Source of the DNA: Sphagnum magellanicum
Taxonomy: Eukaryota; Streptophyta; Sphagnopsida; Sphagnales; Sphagnaceae
Length of the DNA: 64,000 nucleotides
NCBI GenBank assembly: GCA_021904315.1
Contig: CM038910.1
Coordinates: forward strand, 22,950,256-23,014,255
Reading direction: 5' to 3'
Part shown: in pieces, positions 37,309-50,110 of the stretch
How the letters are laid out: each line of letters starts with the position of its first letter
Position numbering within the stretch: position 1 is the stretch's first letter
Position numbers and translations under genes: made by a program
Notes under the pieces: model-generated
Databases searched by the model: none
Told to the model about the DNA's origin: nothing
Seen by the model: the letters and a program-made list of their open reading frames with translations, nothing else

Positions 37309-40300
37309 TCACCTTTTCTCCTCTTTTAGATCTAAAGGTGTATAAAGGCATGTAGGAGGCCATGGAAGGCCAACAACTTTGTATGCCTTTTCCTTTGCTA
37401 TTTTCCTTGCTTGATGCACTTTACTAGTAATTAAACTATTGGGTTTAGTTCTAAAAATTTTCCAATTTCTTTTGAATTGTTCCCAAGTTTGATCTACTTC
37501 CCAAGGGCCTTCATATGTCTGCAATTGGGTCATATTTTCTAGATATGTGCTTGGATCCCTATGAATTGCATCCATCATAGATGGGACTTCATTTGCAATG
37601 GTTGATGAAACTTTCAAACTAAGGTCATTGGATGTTTCTTTCATTTCAATGGGCATTGTGGTTTCTACGAATATATCTCCAATCTTTCTTTCCATGGTTT
37701 CACCATTAGTACTAAAAATAATAGACTCCCTACAAATTGGCAATGTTTGCATGCCATCCTTTTGCATAAGGGTTGTGCCAATTTCAATTATTTGTTTTGG
37801 AGAATAACATACCTTTTCTTTGACCTCTTGCGTGGGGATCTCATCCAACATCATTGATTTGGATGTCTTTTCCAATGTAACTGGTTGTATCCCAGCTTCT
37901 TTTTCATCTTTTGTAATGTGCATTTGACGCTTCTCCACTTGTCCTATAATGTTCTCCATACTATTTTGAGTGGTTACTTTGAGTTGCTCAATGAGGGCCT
38001 CACCAAGTATTGTCTTTTGGCTTTTTTCTTCCAATGCATCTTTGGGTTCTTCCAATGCGGTGTTATCAAACATTGTTAATTGGAGTGTTTCTTCCATGAT
38101 TGGTTCCAACACAACCTCTTTCTCCTCTTCTATGCTAAGCATTTTAGAAATTTCAAGATTGACTTCCTCGTTAACATCTTGGATGGGGCCTTCATGAATT
38201 GCTATGGATTGAGGTCCCTTTGTCAAGATTGGTTCAACCTCAAACTCTTTTTCATCTTCATCAATGGGGTTTTGATGTTCATTTGATTTGAGAAGAATAT
38301 GTTCCTTGGTCCCATGAATATTGGACACTTTGAACTCAAAAACATCGTCAAACACAACTGTAGATTGGGGCTCCTCCAATGGTAGCTTAAGTGCAACCTT
38401 GTTCTTTTCTCGCTCCTCATCATGAATCATTGATCCAGGTTCATCAATGTCTGCTCCATCAAGAGCTATTAACTGTAGTGCCATTTGCAAGGTAGGTTCA
38501 CATTCATCCATTTTGTCAACTGATTCTTTCATCAATCCAGTCTTCAAAATAGGTTCAACTTCAACATGATTCCCCTCTTGAACACAAGGAATTGTAGTAG
38601 CTGCAAGAACCACCTCCATATCAAACTTCTTGATTTGTGGTGCTTGTTTCAAGCTTGACTCAATCCCAATGTCTTCTTCTGGAACTTCATCTCCAACGCC
38701 CAATTTAAACATGTCCAATTTTGAAACATCCTCCTTCATCTCCATGGACAACATCCCTTTAGGACATTTGGTAGGAGTTTCACCAAGCATATTGGATTGA
38801 AGTGCTCCAACATCCAACATCAAGTCATCCCCAACTTGTTTTTCTTGCTTTACAATGGTCATTTGAGCTTCCGCTACCTTTTGAACATCATCTTTGGATA
38901 AAATTCCAAAAGGGTGAAGGTTTGTTGGATCTAGTTTGGGGATCATTTTTGCATGTTCACTAAAAGCTTTATCAAGCTTTGTGGATTGAAGTCCTTCTAA
39001 GCATGGTTCCACTTGAAAATGTTTGCCCTCTTTAACAAGATGATGAACTCCAACCAATCTCATAGACACATTCCCCTCTTTTACAACACCTAATTGAATT
39101 TCCTCCTCATTAGGCAATTCCCTAGCAAGAACTTCCTTTGGTTTCTCAATGGAGACATCTACAAGGATATTGGATTGAGGTGTCACTTGCAACTTTGGTT
39201 CATACACAACATCTTTTTCTTTGTTAATTATGGGCACTTGAGCTTTTTCTAACTTTGGAAGATGCATCCCCTCAGTTTCAAGAGTGAAGGGTTCCACATG
39301 CTCATTTAGAGCCTTTTCCAACTTTGTGGACCAAGGTTCTTTTTCCATTGCAAGCTCAACCTCAACATGTCTTTCTTCTTTCAAAAGAGGAAATTTGATA
39401 GCTTTAAGAACCACCTTCTTTTCCAACTCCTCAATTGAGACCTCATGAAACTTCAAGGATTGTGGTTGCTCCTCAACACTTGATTTTGCCACAACATCAG
39501 TCTCCTCATCTCCAATGTACAATTGAAGTTCTTTTAATTTCAAAATGGTCCCTTGGCTAGAAACTAGAATGGGCGCTTCTCCAATCTCCTCAATTGGAGC
39601 CTGTTCAAGCATAGTGTGTTGATTTGCCTCATGCACCATCAATGGATCATCCTCAAGTGGATCACTAAGAGCATCATAAAACTCCATGGAAAGAGGATGC
39701 TCTTCTGGTGGCACAACTTCCATGTGCTTTTCTTTTTCAGTAAGAGGAATTTCAAAAGCCTCTTGAACCACCTTTTTCACAAGGTCTACAATTGGGGGCT
39801 CATGGGGCTTTACTGATTTTATTTTTTCCTTTGAACTTGGCTTGATCTCCACACATCTCTCTCCTTCTAAAATGTTGAATTGAGGCTCTTGTTGAAGAAC
39901 ATTTTTAATCTTCAAAGCACCCACCTCCTCTAACTTTTCAATTGGAGCCCCTTCAAGCATGATGAATCCAGATGCCTCCTTTAATGTTGGTGCATCCCCA
40001 AGCTTTTTCACTTCTTTTAGAGCACACACTTGTGTGTCTTCTGACTTTGGAACACCTTCTTCCCTAGTTTCACAAATGGAAACTTTGGGCTCATCATTTG
40101 GAGCTTCATCAAGTTCCATGGATTGAGGATCCTCTTGCAAGGCTGACTTAGCCCCAACTTCAGTTCCTCCTCCAACAATAGTAATTAATTGAAGCTCTTT
40201 TACCACTTCAACACCCTCCTTATCTGTATGAGGAGTGGGGACTTTGGACAAAACCTTGTTGGGAACTTCATGAAGCAACTGAAAATGTTGGGACTTTTCC

Positions 40301-43300
40301 AATGAAGGTTTGGAGGCAATTTTTTCCTCTTTCACAAGTTGGTCCTTGGCACTTAGGTCATGCAAGGTTGCATCGAACCCGCCCCCAAACTCTTCAAGCT
40401 CCAATGCCTTGAATGTTTTTTGAGAATTTATGACCATTAATTCTTGTTTTGATTTTTCAACTTCCAACACCTAATACACAATGCAATACGATAGATCTTC
40501 ATAAGTATTTGTAGTCCATAGTATTTGTCAAGAAATGGGATGGAAATCAAAAGGACCAAATTTATGAATATTCATTTCATAAAATCAACTTTGAATGCAA
40601 TGAGGAAAATTAATGCAAAACATATGAAATCATTAGATGAAAAGAAAATTTTGACATAATGGTTCATTAGCCATGAAACATTCCCAAAATTGAATGACAT
40701 AGGCAAATCTCTTGATGAATGCAAATCTATATTGATAATAAAAATATGTACATTGCATTCATATGCATGAACTATTACCTTGCTTTCCACTTGTGGTAGT
40801 GATGGTGGTAATGATCGATCGTTTTGTATGAGGACCGCATCCTTTGACAACATATTGGACCCAATCAACTTAGGCAACTCCTTGATTTTTGTCGCTCCCA
40901 ACAAAACATCGCCCCCAACATGTCCAATGATGGAATGCACATCAACTTCATTAATTTGGTCCTTTCTTGACAACCTCACCATGTGATCTTCTTCAAAAGG
41001 TTTATCACTTAGTAATTGTTTTGAACTTGATTCCATCATAGGAAGACCTTCCATTACAGGCTGATCCATAAGCAATGCCTTGTTGCTCATTTCCACCAAA
41101 TATAATGGCTCTTCTTGTTCATTTGTTGACAATTGAAGTTTTGCCTCCTTTTCTTCCTCATGGAACTTTGAATCCTTCAAATTGTTTGTCACCATTGAAA
41201 CATTTTTCTCTCCTACAAGATATTCATGCAAACATATATTCCATGTTAGATGAAATAATGATGTAGCACATGTTGTCAACACAAAAAATTCACATATAAA
41301 GTTCCTTAAAAAAACCAAAATGAATGCATTTTCTATAATTCCATTTACAATTAATGGATATTATGGTAATCTCAAATGAATAATTAAGGATCACTTGGCA
41401 TACATGGACATTACACTCAAGAAGACATCAATTTTCACAAAAGGTTATGAATGTTGAAAAAATATGCCACGAGTTTTTTCAATTCTTTAAAAGATAATAA
41501 AAACTCATCAAAACCTTGGTCATATTTGTTGTTAAACCAAGGTGGCACAAGAAAAAAAATTAGATTCAATAGTTTATAATTAACAAATTAATAATCCAAC
41601 TTTTTAAACAGATAGTAGTTTGAACTCCATGATATTTGAAAACATTTAATTTACATAAGTGCTCAAAGTGGATATAGCTAAATAAATCCCCTCATGTTAA
41701 TTGGAGGCTAAAACAACAATAACATGACAAACAAAAGCACATGTTCATCTAATGTATTGTCAAGGAAGAAAAATCATTTTCACAATGAATATAATGTTGA
41801 TATTCTTACCAGTTCTTATTGCACCAAATTCCGCATGTGGGTCCAGTCTAGCATTTGTCTTGGCTTTGGTTGTCATGGGCATTGTCACTAGCATTGGTGA
41901 AATGCTTCCATGTCCAAGTTGTTGTGGCATAAGATCCCAACTGTCATTCAACCTACCGCGAAAGTACTTTGACACCAATAATGCTTGTGGGTCCACAGCT
42001 TCTTTCAATTCCACCTTATGACCTTGTGGTGTTGCAGCTTCTATGACATCATTGTTTTCACTTGGTCCTTGTGGTAGTGGAGCTTGCATTAGCCTTGGAC
42101 TTGTTTGTGAATTTGTAGAAATGGGGAGCAACCTCTTTTCACCACTTGCACCAACAATTGGAATTTGTGTGGTACTTGTGGTTGAAATGTTTTTTGATTC
42201 AAAAGGAAAGGAAGGGGATAGTTTTTTTTTCTTTCGAAGTCCAGGACGCATTGTTGTTGAACTATTATCATAACCTGGGATGATAGATTCCTTGGTGGGA
42301 AACAAGTCATTATCATCTTGTAAACTAGGTGATTTGGAATCAAAAGATGATTGGGATGGGGAACCAATTTCACCTACTTGTTGATGAGGCATGCTAGCAC
42401 TAAATTTCAAGTGTTTTGGATGGCTTGTTGAAAGTTGGACATGTTGTAATTCATCAGGGGAACTAGAACTTTTTGCACTCACACCTGAGAAGGTATGGAC
42501 TCGGCTTAACATTGATGTGTTATGTGCACTTTGCAAGATGGAAGCCGATGGTCCCAATAGACCAGATTTTGACACATTTGATTGTGGCTCTTGTTGATCA
42601 AACATGACATTTGTATCTATTGTTTCATCGTCTTCCAATTGAACTTGAGAAGATTTCATTTTCTGCAACATCATCCCCCACCAAAAATTAATCACACAAC
42701 CTTTTACATTATACTATTAAAGATTGTTTATATTCATAACAAATATTTTGATTTAAACATAAAATCCATGTAAAAATTGATAAACATAAAATAATATAAC
42801 AACTTATCCAAAAGACTAACACAAACAAATAAATGAATTCAAATGTTGTTACAAAAGGCCAAACATGTAAAATTTATATTTAAAGTGACAAATAATTTAT
42901 AATGGGGTGCAAACAAGATAACACAAGCCACACTTGGTTGTTTTACAATGTCTTTTGTGATTGTTTTTTGGGAAATATTCTTAGAATATTTTTGGAATAT
43001 TTTTGAAATCTTCAAAAAAATCTTTTTAAAAAATTAAATTATTTTTCATACTATGTTAAAATTTTGGCAAAAATATGTCATTTTCAAAAAGTTTCAAATC
43101 CAGTTACAAGTCCTTTTATTGCTTAAAACAAACGTTATAATGTTTAATGAATGTTTTTGTTAATTTTTTAGTCATTGGATTAATTTCAAATTAATTATCA
43201 TGTTCTCATGATGTGTTAAAAATACAACTATATAAACAAATCTTACAATTTCAACATCAAATTAAATTATGACTTTAAAATGTAAAAAAACCAAGCAAGC

Positions 43301-43851
43301 ATTACATTTACTATGGTACATGTTATTGTGACTACACCCAATGGTCTTAAGAAACTCTAATATTTTCCAAATTAAACCCAATACTTACAATGGTCACCAA
43401 TAATCATTGATGAAGTTCGTTACAAACAAATAAGTTATTAGGGATCTTGCTATAAGCCATCTATAGAACCTAATGGAAGATAGAAAAATTAGATCATTTC
43501 CCCTTTCCCTTGCCACCTTCCTCCTCTTTCATGATACCATTGAATTTCAAAAAAAGGATGGTGGAGCAAAACAAAAACCAAACACCCAATAGTGATCAAT
43601 CCTTAAAACCCATTTTTCTATTAGTAATAAATAAGGCAACTCATGAACCTTATTTGTGAGTAGAAAACAACACATACCTTGGGAGTGAAAGGCACAAAAG
43701 TGCCAGAATCCGTGTCTACAACTCGATCTAAGTCCTTGGCCTTGGTGCTAGGTTGATGGTGAGCATGATGAGTCTTAGACTTGGGTGTCATGGACTCTAT
43801 TGAACTCCCGCAACTCTCCTTGCTTGAACATTTTCCACCTCCCTTGCCCAT
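37309..43851 (-). CDS. Large acidic repeat protein (1540 aa), unknown function
   Basis: Not recognised. Four exons on the minus strand: 43851-43678, 42662-41810, 41212-40779 and 40470-37309. They sum to 4623 nt with matching phases and GT-AG introns of 1015, 597 and 308 bp. The start is well supported: ATCACCATGGGC context, product beginning MGKGGGKCSSKES. Exons 1-2 (about 340 residues) are Ser/Pro-rich and presumably disordered, with a basic cluster RPGLRKKKKLSPS that could be a nuclear signal. Exons 3-4 are dominated by degenerate units of about 40-60 residues with the consensus EKEVEVEPxLEEPQS then LDEAPIEEPKEV; at least fourteen are recognisable, very rich in Glu, Lys, Pro and Val. The last 65 residues differ: Trp-rich and basic (WEQFKRNWKIFRTKPNS; KVVGLPWPPTCLY), probably a small folded domain. 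The long uninterrupted frame in AT-rich DNA indicates selection. A scaffold or filament-like role is conceivable but unproven. Confidence 0.8.
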
Positions 43852-46359
43852 GGTGATGATTCCTGCGCTACACCCTCCTTTTTAGAACCCTAGCTTTAGG
43901 TGTAAAATTTTCTAATTATACACAAAATTATTCCCAAGTTTGGCAATTATGAAAAATTGAATCCTATTAATTCTCTAATGTGTACACAAACTTTGTATTG
44001 TAAATACCTTGACCATACCCACAATATTATTTTTTAATGCCATTCAATGCACTTGGCTATTCACTTGAAATTGTTGTTCTTTAAATGAGAGTAATTGATT
44101 GTAATATTCATAGAGGTATGATAATTTAGGATGATTCTAACATTAAAGTAACAAATTATATCATTTTCTTGACCACAATATATGACAAAGTCTTTCATTG
44201 ATGAATATTGATCATACACACACAATAATGACCAAAATGTGTAACTTATTGAATATGAATTATTTAAAAAATTGTTGAATGTGCCACCCTAGACCTTAAT
44301 ATCATGGAATGGCCTTGCCCTACCCCTTATGTTGAATGTCTCACCTAGTTCACCCTAATGGGTTCACCTAGCACCATACTCAACATAATAGGTTAGGCTT
44401 GACCATTCCATAGTACATTAATAGACGATTCAAAAATGTAATCAACCAAATTTACCCAACCTTGTAATTAATGGATGGCAAAACATAAGGAAACACATTA
44501 TGCAGAAAAGTGTTTCTATCAATCTTTAAGATTTGCAACATAATTTCAACACAAGATTGCATCTACCGACAAGGATGAAAGATCAGTCTAATACTAGTAA
44601 CATATATCTTAGCTTGCATGACCTTGATTTTGAATTTGACATCATAAAAAACTAATAGAATTTTTTTAGCACATGTGGAGGGTACCTTACCTTCACATAA
44701 AACATTTTTGAAAAAAATGTCTTCGCATTTATAATGAGCTTAATCCCATAAACTTGCCATGGTGTGGGTTCACAAAGCATAGGAATGGGTTAATGTCCTT
44801 TTTTTTTTCAAAAGGGTTTATGCAGGGTAAGTGACCCCATCATAGGTTCAACCACTTGTTCACAATTGTTCACAAGGGCTCAAACCTATGAAGCCCCTTA
44901 GGTGGTGCCTTACACTAATTTTTTTTGCCTCAAGAGAGAGGGTGACACCATCTTTTGAGGAATCTTACAAATAAGGTGCCTCCTCTCCTCTCAAACAAAA
45001 TCACATCATAGTTGTCAATTTTACAAGCAAAATTCTATAGGTTCTTTTCATTGGGTGATGCCAACAAAGGGGCAATTCTGGGAATTCGGGTCCCGTGTTT
45101 GGCTCCCACCTTGCACCACACACTCATTACCAGAAGGGCCCCATTCTCAGTCCTGACTCCTTACTTTACACTGTAAGGACTCACCAATCCCATAGTAATG
45201 CACAGCACCAATTTGAACAAACTGAAGCACCTTATCAACTTGGTCAATCTGTTCTTAACGTGTGGAAACGAAGTAACTTGGTTTCTGACAGACTCTAACG
45301 TTGCTCCAAGATGAGTGAGAGGGAGGGAAAAAAAGTACCCAACAATCGGATTCGCTGTAGTTATTTAGATCCTACACAAATAGCAGCTAGCGGAGGTTGC
45401 TTGCAGCAGCCTGTACACAAGGACAAAACATTATCAATGTGCACTTGGAAAGTGCATCTGAGCAGATCAACTCTCGACAAACCTGTAAAAGAGAAAAGCC
45501 CTGTATATAAATTAAAAAGGCAAGGATGGGAAGTTGGAACCCATCCACGACAAGTACCAGGCAAATAAAAGCTCGAGAACACAAGTCCAAAAATAACATA
45601 ATAATCAGAACACCACAAATACCCAAAACTAAATTGTCGTCGACTGCCACAAATCAGTAAGAAATGCAAATCGTGTAAGATCTAATTTTGTGTAGGGATT
45701 ATACCTTAAAACACACTGGATTCAACCGATCCACCAAATTGTCGGAACTAGGCCAACAACACGAACAAGACTTGGACTATAGCGGATATGGTTTCTTGAC
45801 AACTTGTTTTTGAAATCTCCGAGTGAACCGGAATTGAACTTAGAGCGAATATGATTTCTTCAGGATCCGCTGTTGGACAATTCTATGAAGAAGCTGCAAG
45901 CAAAGCAAAGAAAACCGTGAGACGGAAGAGACGCATGAATTACATGTTTGTTTGATGATCATGCAATGAACTGATCTCAATTTGCAATTGTCTGTTCTGA
46001 TATTTTTCTGTTGCAGAAGTGATTAACGTACATGTAAATGGATTATGAGCCGCGTCGCGAGGATCCCCGAAAGCTGATGTTAATCGCAACTCGCATTGAA
46101 AAATAGAGCTAGCCAGCTCGCTCGCCAACCTAAATCGGGAACAGAGTGAGGAGTCCGACGCGGACGGCGGTGATGTGTGTCCAAGGTTTAAGAACCCCAA
46201 TGCCCAAAATTGACAAACAAATACTCTGAGCTTGAGAAGGAACAACACCCACTACTTGCTCGTCTTGGCACAGATGATGGCTTCTAGATCTGACACTGGG
46301 AACGATGATGATAAGAAGAATGAATCCCAAAATTTACTTGCAGCAAGTGCATGAGGCAA
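43852..46359. other. Intergenic, 5' flank of the 1540-residue gene
   Basis: The first part is the presumed promoter of the minus-strand gene; a CTAGGGTTCTAAA telo-box-like motif lies just before its start codon. From about 45060 to 46270 the base composition becomes markedly richer in G+C. Overlapping open frames appear on both strands (45311-45568 +, 45361-45669 -, 45940-46248 -), but no product is recognised and the frames compete. It could be a gene's 5' region or an old repeat. Confidence 0.4.
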
Positions 46360-46868
46360 CGATGTCTAGAACCACGAGAAAGGAGCACTAGTATGCACAG
46401 CAGCCAAACAGAGAATGGAACAAGCGCAACATAGACATGCAGCAACACAAAATGCCTAGCACCACGAGAAAAGGAGCACTAGTATGCACAGCAGCCAAAC
46501 AGAGAATGGAACAAGCGCAACATAGACATGCAGCAACACAAAATGCCTAGCACCACGAGAAAAGGAGCACTAGTATGCACAGCAGCCGGACAGAGATTGG
46601 AACAAGAGCAACACAAAATGCCTAGCACCACGAGAAAAGGAGCACTAGTATGCACAGCAGCCGGACAGAGATTGGAACAAGAGCAACACAAAATGCCTAG
46701 CACCACGAGAAAAGGAGCACTAGTATGCACAGCAGCCGGACAGAGAGTGGAACAAGAGCAACACAAAATGCCTAGCACCACGAGAAAAGGAGCACTAGTA
46801 TGCACAGCAGCCAAACAGAGAATGGAACAAGCGCAACACAGACATGCAGCAACACAAAATGCCTAGCA
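46360..46868. repeat. Tandem array of 91-bp and 75-bp units
   Basis: CACTAGTATGCACAGCAGCC recurs at 46386, 46477, 46568, 46643, 46718 and 46793. Spacing is 91, 91, 75, 75 and 75 bp. The longer units differ by a 16-bp block (ATAGACATGCAGCAAC) that is also present at the right end of the array. The 75-bp units are a multiple of three, so both strands stay open here: plus-strand HKMPSTTRKGALVCTAAGQ repeats and a hydrophobic minus-strand counterpart. I regard these as by-products of the repeat. Confidence 0.9.
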
Positions 46869-48164
46869 GCAGCAACAGCAGCGGACGCAAAGAAGAAGGG
46901 AAAGTTCAAGAGCGCAATGCAGCAAAGGCTGGGACTGGAATGTGGCGCTGGACTGGGAACTGAGGTAACGCTGCAATAAATGCAAACTGACTAGAATCGG
47001 CAATTTCTGTAACTTTTTTGCAGTAATTTCGTTGGAGCTGTTGCTTTGGGAGTTTGGGCTTTCTACTGTGAATTCAATCTAGGCACTAGGGACACTGAGA
47101 AGGACCCCTTGATTAATTTTACAGAACCGCCGGTTCTGGTTGTTTAAGGCCATGTGTGAGAACCATCTTGGGTATCAAATTTTTTCCAAGGAAAAAAAAT
47201 CTGGTTCTCAAGCTTGGCAGTTCTCAACAATTTGAAAACAACAGGTTTTCTGGACTGGTTCTCACAAGCCCAATCTCAAAAATATCAATATTTTTTTTGG
47301 AATTTTTTTTGAAATTTTTTTTTTGACAAATATAGACTTTGAATATATTTTCAGCTGTTTATAAATCCACAATTTCATCTCCTTCAAAAGCTTTTTCAAA
47401 TTGTTTCCAACTCCTCTTCTAGGTTTGCATCTATCCCAATAAGTTTTACAGGTTAGAAGGGTATTTACAACCAATTCTACAATCATTAAGCCAGTTCTTA
47501 TTCACAAAAATAAATATATATATTTTTAAATTGTAAATGACATATTCTCAATTAATGAAGATTCCAACCAAGGAAAAGATCCTTTAAATCTCTATTGGGA
47601 ACAATCCCTAAAAGTTGAAGAGCAAGAAACATGATTTTCATATTTCTCCCACCATCAAAGGGGACACTTGATCTTTTTCACATCCACCTAATAATGTTGA
47701 AAAATCAATAGTTTTCTTTTAACAAGTTCTGTTGTAGGCTTAGTATTCTCTGATGTCATTTGAAAAATATCCAAATTGTTGTCATCATCCACTCTTTGGT
47801 CAACAAAATCATTATCAAATTCTATTGATGGATGCAAGTGATAATAACATTTCATGAACATAGGATATAATGACATTGTATCAAATTACTCAAAAATTAC
47901 TACTCCTTGATCATGACCAATGAAAAAAAACACTAAAGTGAAGATTTTAAAATCTTGAGTCCAACAATAGAACTAACATAGCTCTTTTCATTATAACTAC
48001 AGCTCTCTGTTGGAAGTTTGATAAATGGTGATTATGAAACAGAGGCTACTTACGTATGTAGTTACAAGTGAACCTTCAACAATGGTTGTGGATGGAAGTA
48101 TTGAGTTGAATGTAAGGTACATTTGAAAATATTGGCAAATAGTATAAGGATGTCTATTTTTGTT
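46869..48164. other. Intergenic DNA with unclassified repeat-like sequence
   Basis: The first 300 bp are moderately GC-rich and contain several GGTTCT/AGAACC motifs (for example GAACCGCCGGTTCTGG near 47126). The remainder is AT-rich with A/T homopolymers. No gene or element is supported. Confidence 0.35.
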
Positions 48165-48835
48165 TTGATGTGTGTGATGATTATGACTAAGTCATGAGGT
48201 GCAACTCAAGACTCAAGCTGCTAATCTGTGTAGTAAGTTGGGGAAAAGCAAACAGCTGACACAGGGCATCCCCTTTGTCTTTGTCAGGCAAATCTGAAAG
48301 AAAGTTTGCTAACATAGCAATTATACAGCAGCTGACTTTGTTAATTTCCCTTACTAATTGGGTGGTCACCCGTCAAGTACCATACATTCCCCAAGTATAT
48401 ATTAAGCAAACCAAAGCCATGCAACTTAGCAACCAGGGGTGGGGTGTGAAAGAGCACCAGGTTGATGAAGTCCATTCACTCAAATATGAACAATAGATAA
48501 TAAGTTGATAGGAAATAGGGATTTGTACTTATGTTTTGGTGTGCAGTGATTTTGACTAAGTCACTACTTGATAAAAATCTGTGGGGATCAAACAATTAAC
48601 ACAAGGGAGATTATGTCATCCTTGTTGAGCAAATCAAGCACAAGAAAGAAAGTTCAGAAGCTTGGACAATTGCAGCAATTGCTTATATCAAATTCACTTT
48701 TGTGTGATGAGAGACCATATATAGCCTATGTATATTTGGTGTAACCAAACCCATGCAGCCTAGGGGGGTTTCCTGTGTAGAAGAGCACCAAGTGAATAAG
48801 TAGTTCATTCACTTGAAGATGAACCACGTCCTATA
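48165..48835. repeat. Two diverged tandem copies of a ~350-bp unit
   Basis: Copy one (about 48165-48495) and copy two (about 48530-48830) share, in order: GATTATGACTAAGTCA / GATTTTGACTAAGTCA; CAGGCAAATCTGAAAGAAAG / GAGCAAATCAAGCACAAGAAAG; AGCAATTATACAGCAGC / GCAGCAATTGCTTATA; CCAAAGCCATGCAACTTAG / CCAAACCCATGCAGCCTAG; and GAGCACCAGGTTGATGAAG / GAGCACCAAGTGAATAAG followed by TTCATTCACTTG. The copies are heavily diverged. Confidence 0.7.
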
Positions 48836-48959
48836 CTAATTTCTGCTGCAAAAAACTTGCATGTGGGTAACCATATAGACACTTCCCAATCATCTTAAAA
48901 ACATACCAGCAGTGCCACAGTACCCTCATTACTACAGAATACCAAAAGAGCCACTCCAG

Positions 48960-49180
48960 TATATGACTCCAACCTCAAGCCAAATTGTTAAAAAAAGTTT
49001 CAACCATAGGCCAAAATGCTATAAAAAAATTTAATCTTAGATCAAAGTGTCAAAAAAATTCTAACCTTAGACCATATTCTGAAAATATATTCCAACCTTG
49101 AGCCAATATGTCCCAAAAATTATTCCAATCCTAAACCAATATGCATATGCAAAATTAGTTTTGTCTTGGAATAAACCCTC
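48960..49180. repeat. Degenerate ~35-bp minisatellite, left block
   Basis: Repeated TTCAACCTTAGGCCAAAATG-like units separated by A-rich runs (for example AACCATAGGCCAAAATGCTA, AATCTTAGATCAAAGTGTCA, AACCTTAGACCATATTCTGA, AACCTTGAGCCAATATGTCC). The same consensus returns at 50120-50700. Confidence 0.65.
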
Positions 49181-49315
49181 TTGGCTTGAGGTCTAACATT
49201 AAACTAACATACATGTATTATTATTCTTTTAAATGCATATTTGCATCAAGTACACATAAATTATTGGTCCAATGGCTTGGGACTATTCCAATTTGACCTG
49301 AGGTCATTCTCTTTA

Positions 49316-49735
49316 GGGTGTAGGACATTTGTCTTGGGAGTGCATGACATATGGCTTAAGGGATCAAAACATTTGTCCTAATGTATATGTCATGTCTTAA
49401 AGGTGCAAGACATTTTTCTTAAGGGTGTAAGACTTGGCTCAAAGGATTAGGACATTTGTCCTAAACATGTAAGTACATGTCTTAAAGATGCCAGACATTT
49501 TTCTTAACGTTGTGAGACATTTGTCTTGGGAATGCATGACGTTTGGCTTAAGCTATCAGGACATTTGTCCTAAGGGTGTAGGACATTTCTTAAGGGTGCA
49601 AGACATTTGTCCAGGGGGTGCAAAACATGGTCTTTTGGGTTGTGAAACATTTGGCTTAATGTTCAAGACATTTGTCTTAGAGGCATGAGATATTTGGCTT
49701 AAGGTTGAAGACCTTTGTCTTAGGGTGGATTAAGG
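49316..49735. repeat. Degenerate array of GACATTTGTCTTAAGGGTG units
   Basis: Short units of about 20-25 bp centred on GACATTTGTC or its variants, separated by CTTAAGG and GTGCA/GTGTA spacers. A higher-order period of about 192 bp is visible: GACATTTGTCTTGGG followed by ATGCATGAC and TTGGCTTAAG occurs at 49324 and 49516. GACATTTGTC is itself near-palindromic. Confidence 0.75.
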
Positions 49736-49869
49736 TGGTTGGTTTGACCCTTAATTCCGAAGTGTTCAAAAATATGGTCTCATGTTCACAAGAGCTTTTA
49801 ATGTTGTTCTACTGACATCCTGATTTTCATGTGAGAGAGCACATGGGATGGTGGGCAGTAACAAAAATG

Positions 49870-50110
49870 TTTTTTCTTCTTCATAATCTGCCCGAAATTA
49901 TCAGGCAGAAATACCCCAAACTGCTCAATTTTTTTAAGCGTGAGGATATTTTCAAAGTGCCCAAAATTTTTGAGCATAAATGAAAATTTTCTTCAACATT
50001 TATAGGTGCCTGTTATTGTTGAGCAGAATAAAATTTTCAAAATGCCAAATTTTCCAAGCACCAGCATGTTTCCAGAGTGCCCAATTTTTTTGGGCGGAAA
50101 TAAAAAGTCG
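49870..50110. repeat. Imperfect hairpin repeats (GCCCAAAATTTTTGGGC type)
   Basis: Four to five copies of an imperfect inverted repeat: CTGCCCGAAATTATCAGGCAG, CTGCTCAATTTTTTTAAGCG, GTGCCCAAAATTTTTGAGCAT and GTGCCCAATTTTTTTGGGCGG. Each is followed by GAAATA/ATAAA, with spacers of about 40-60 bp. Confidence 0.6.

Noticed and set aside
41752-42273. Plus-strand open frames opposite the 1540-residue gene
   Set aside because: Antisense shadows of exon 2; the minus-strand gene has consistent phases and splice sites.
45361-45669. Minus-strand hydrophobic frames as a small membrane protein gene
   Set aside because: Two overlapping minus-strand frames and one plus-strand frame compete, with no splice or promoter evidence to favour any.
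46479-46866. Opposed open frames with 25-residue peptide repeats
   Set aside because: The 75-bp units are open on both strands by arithmetic. The adjoining 91-bp units break the frame and no flanking gene structure exists.
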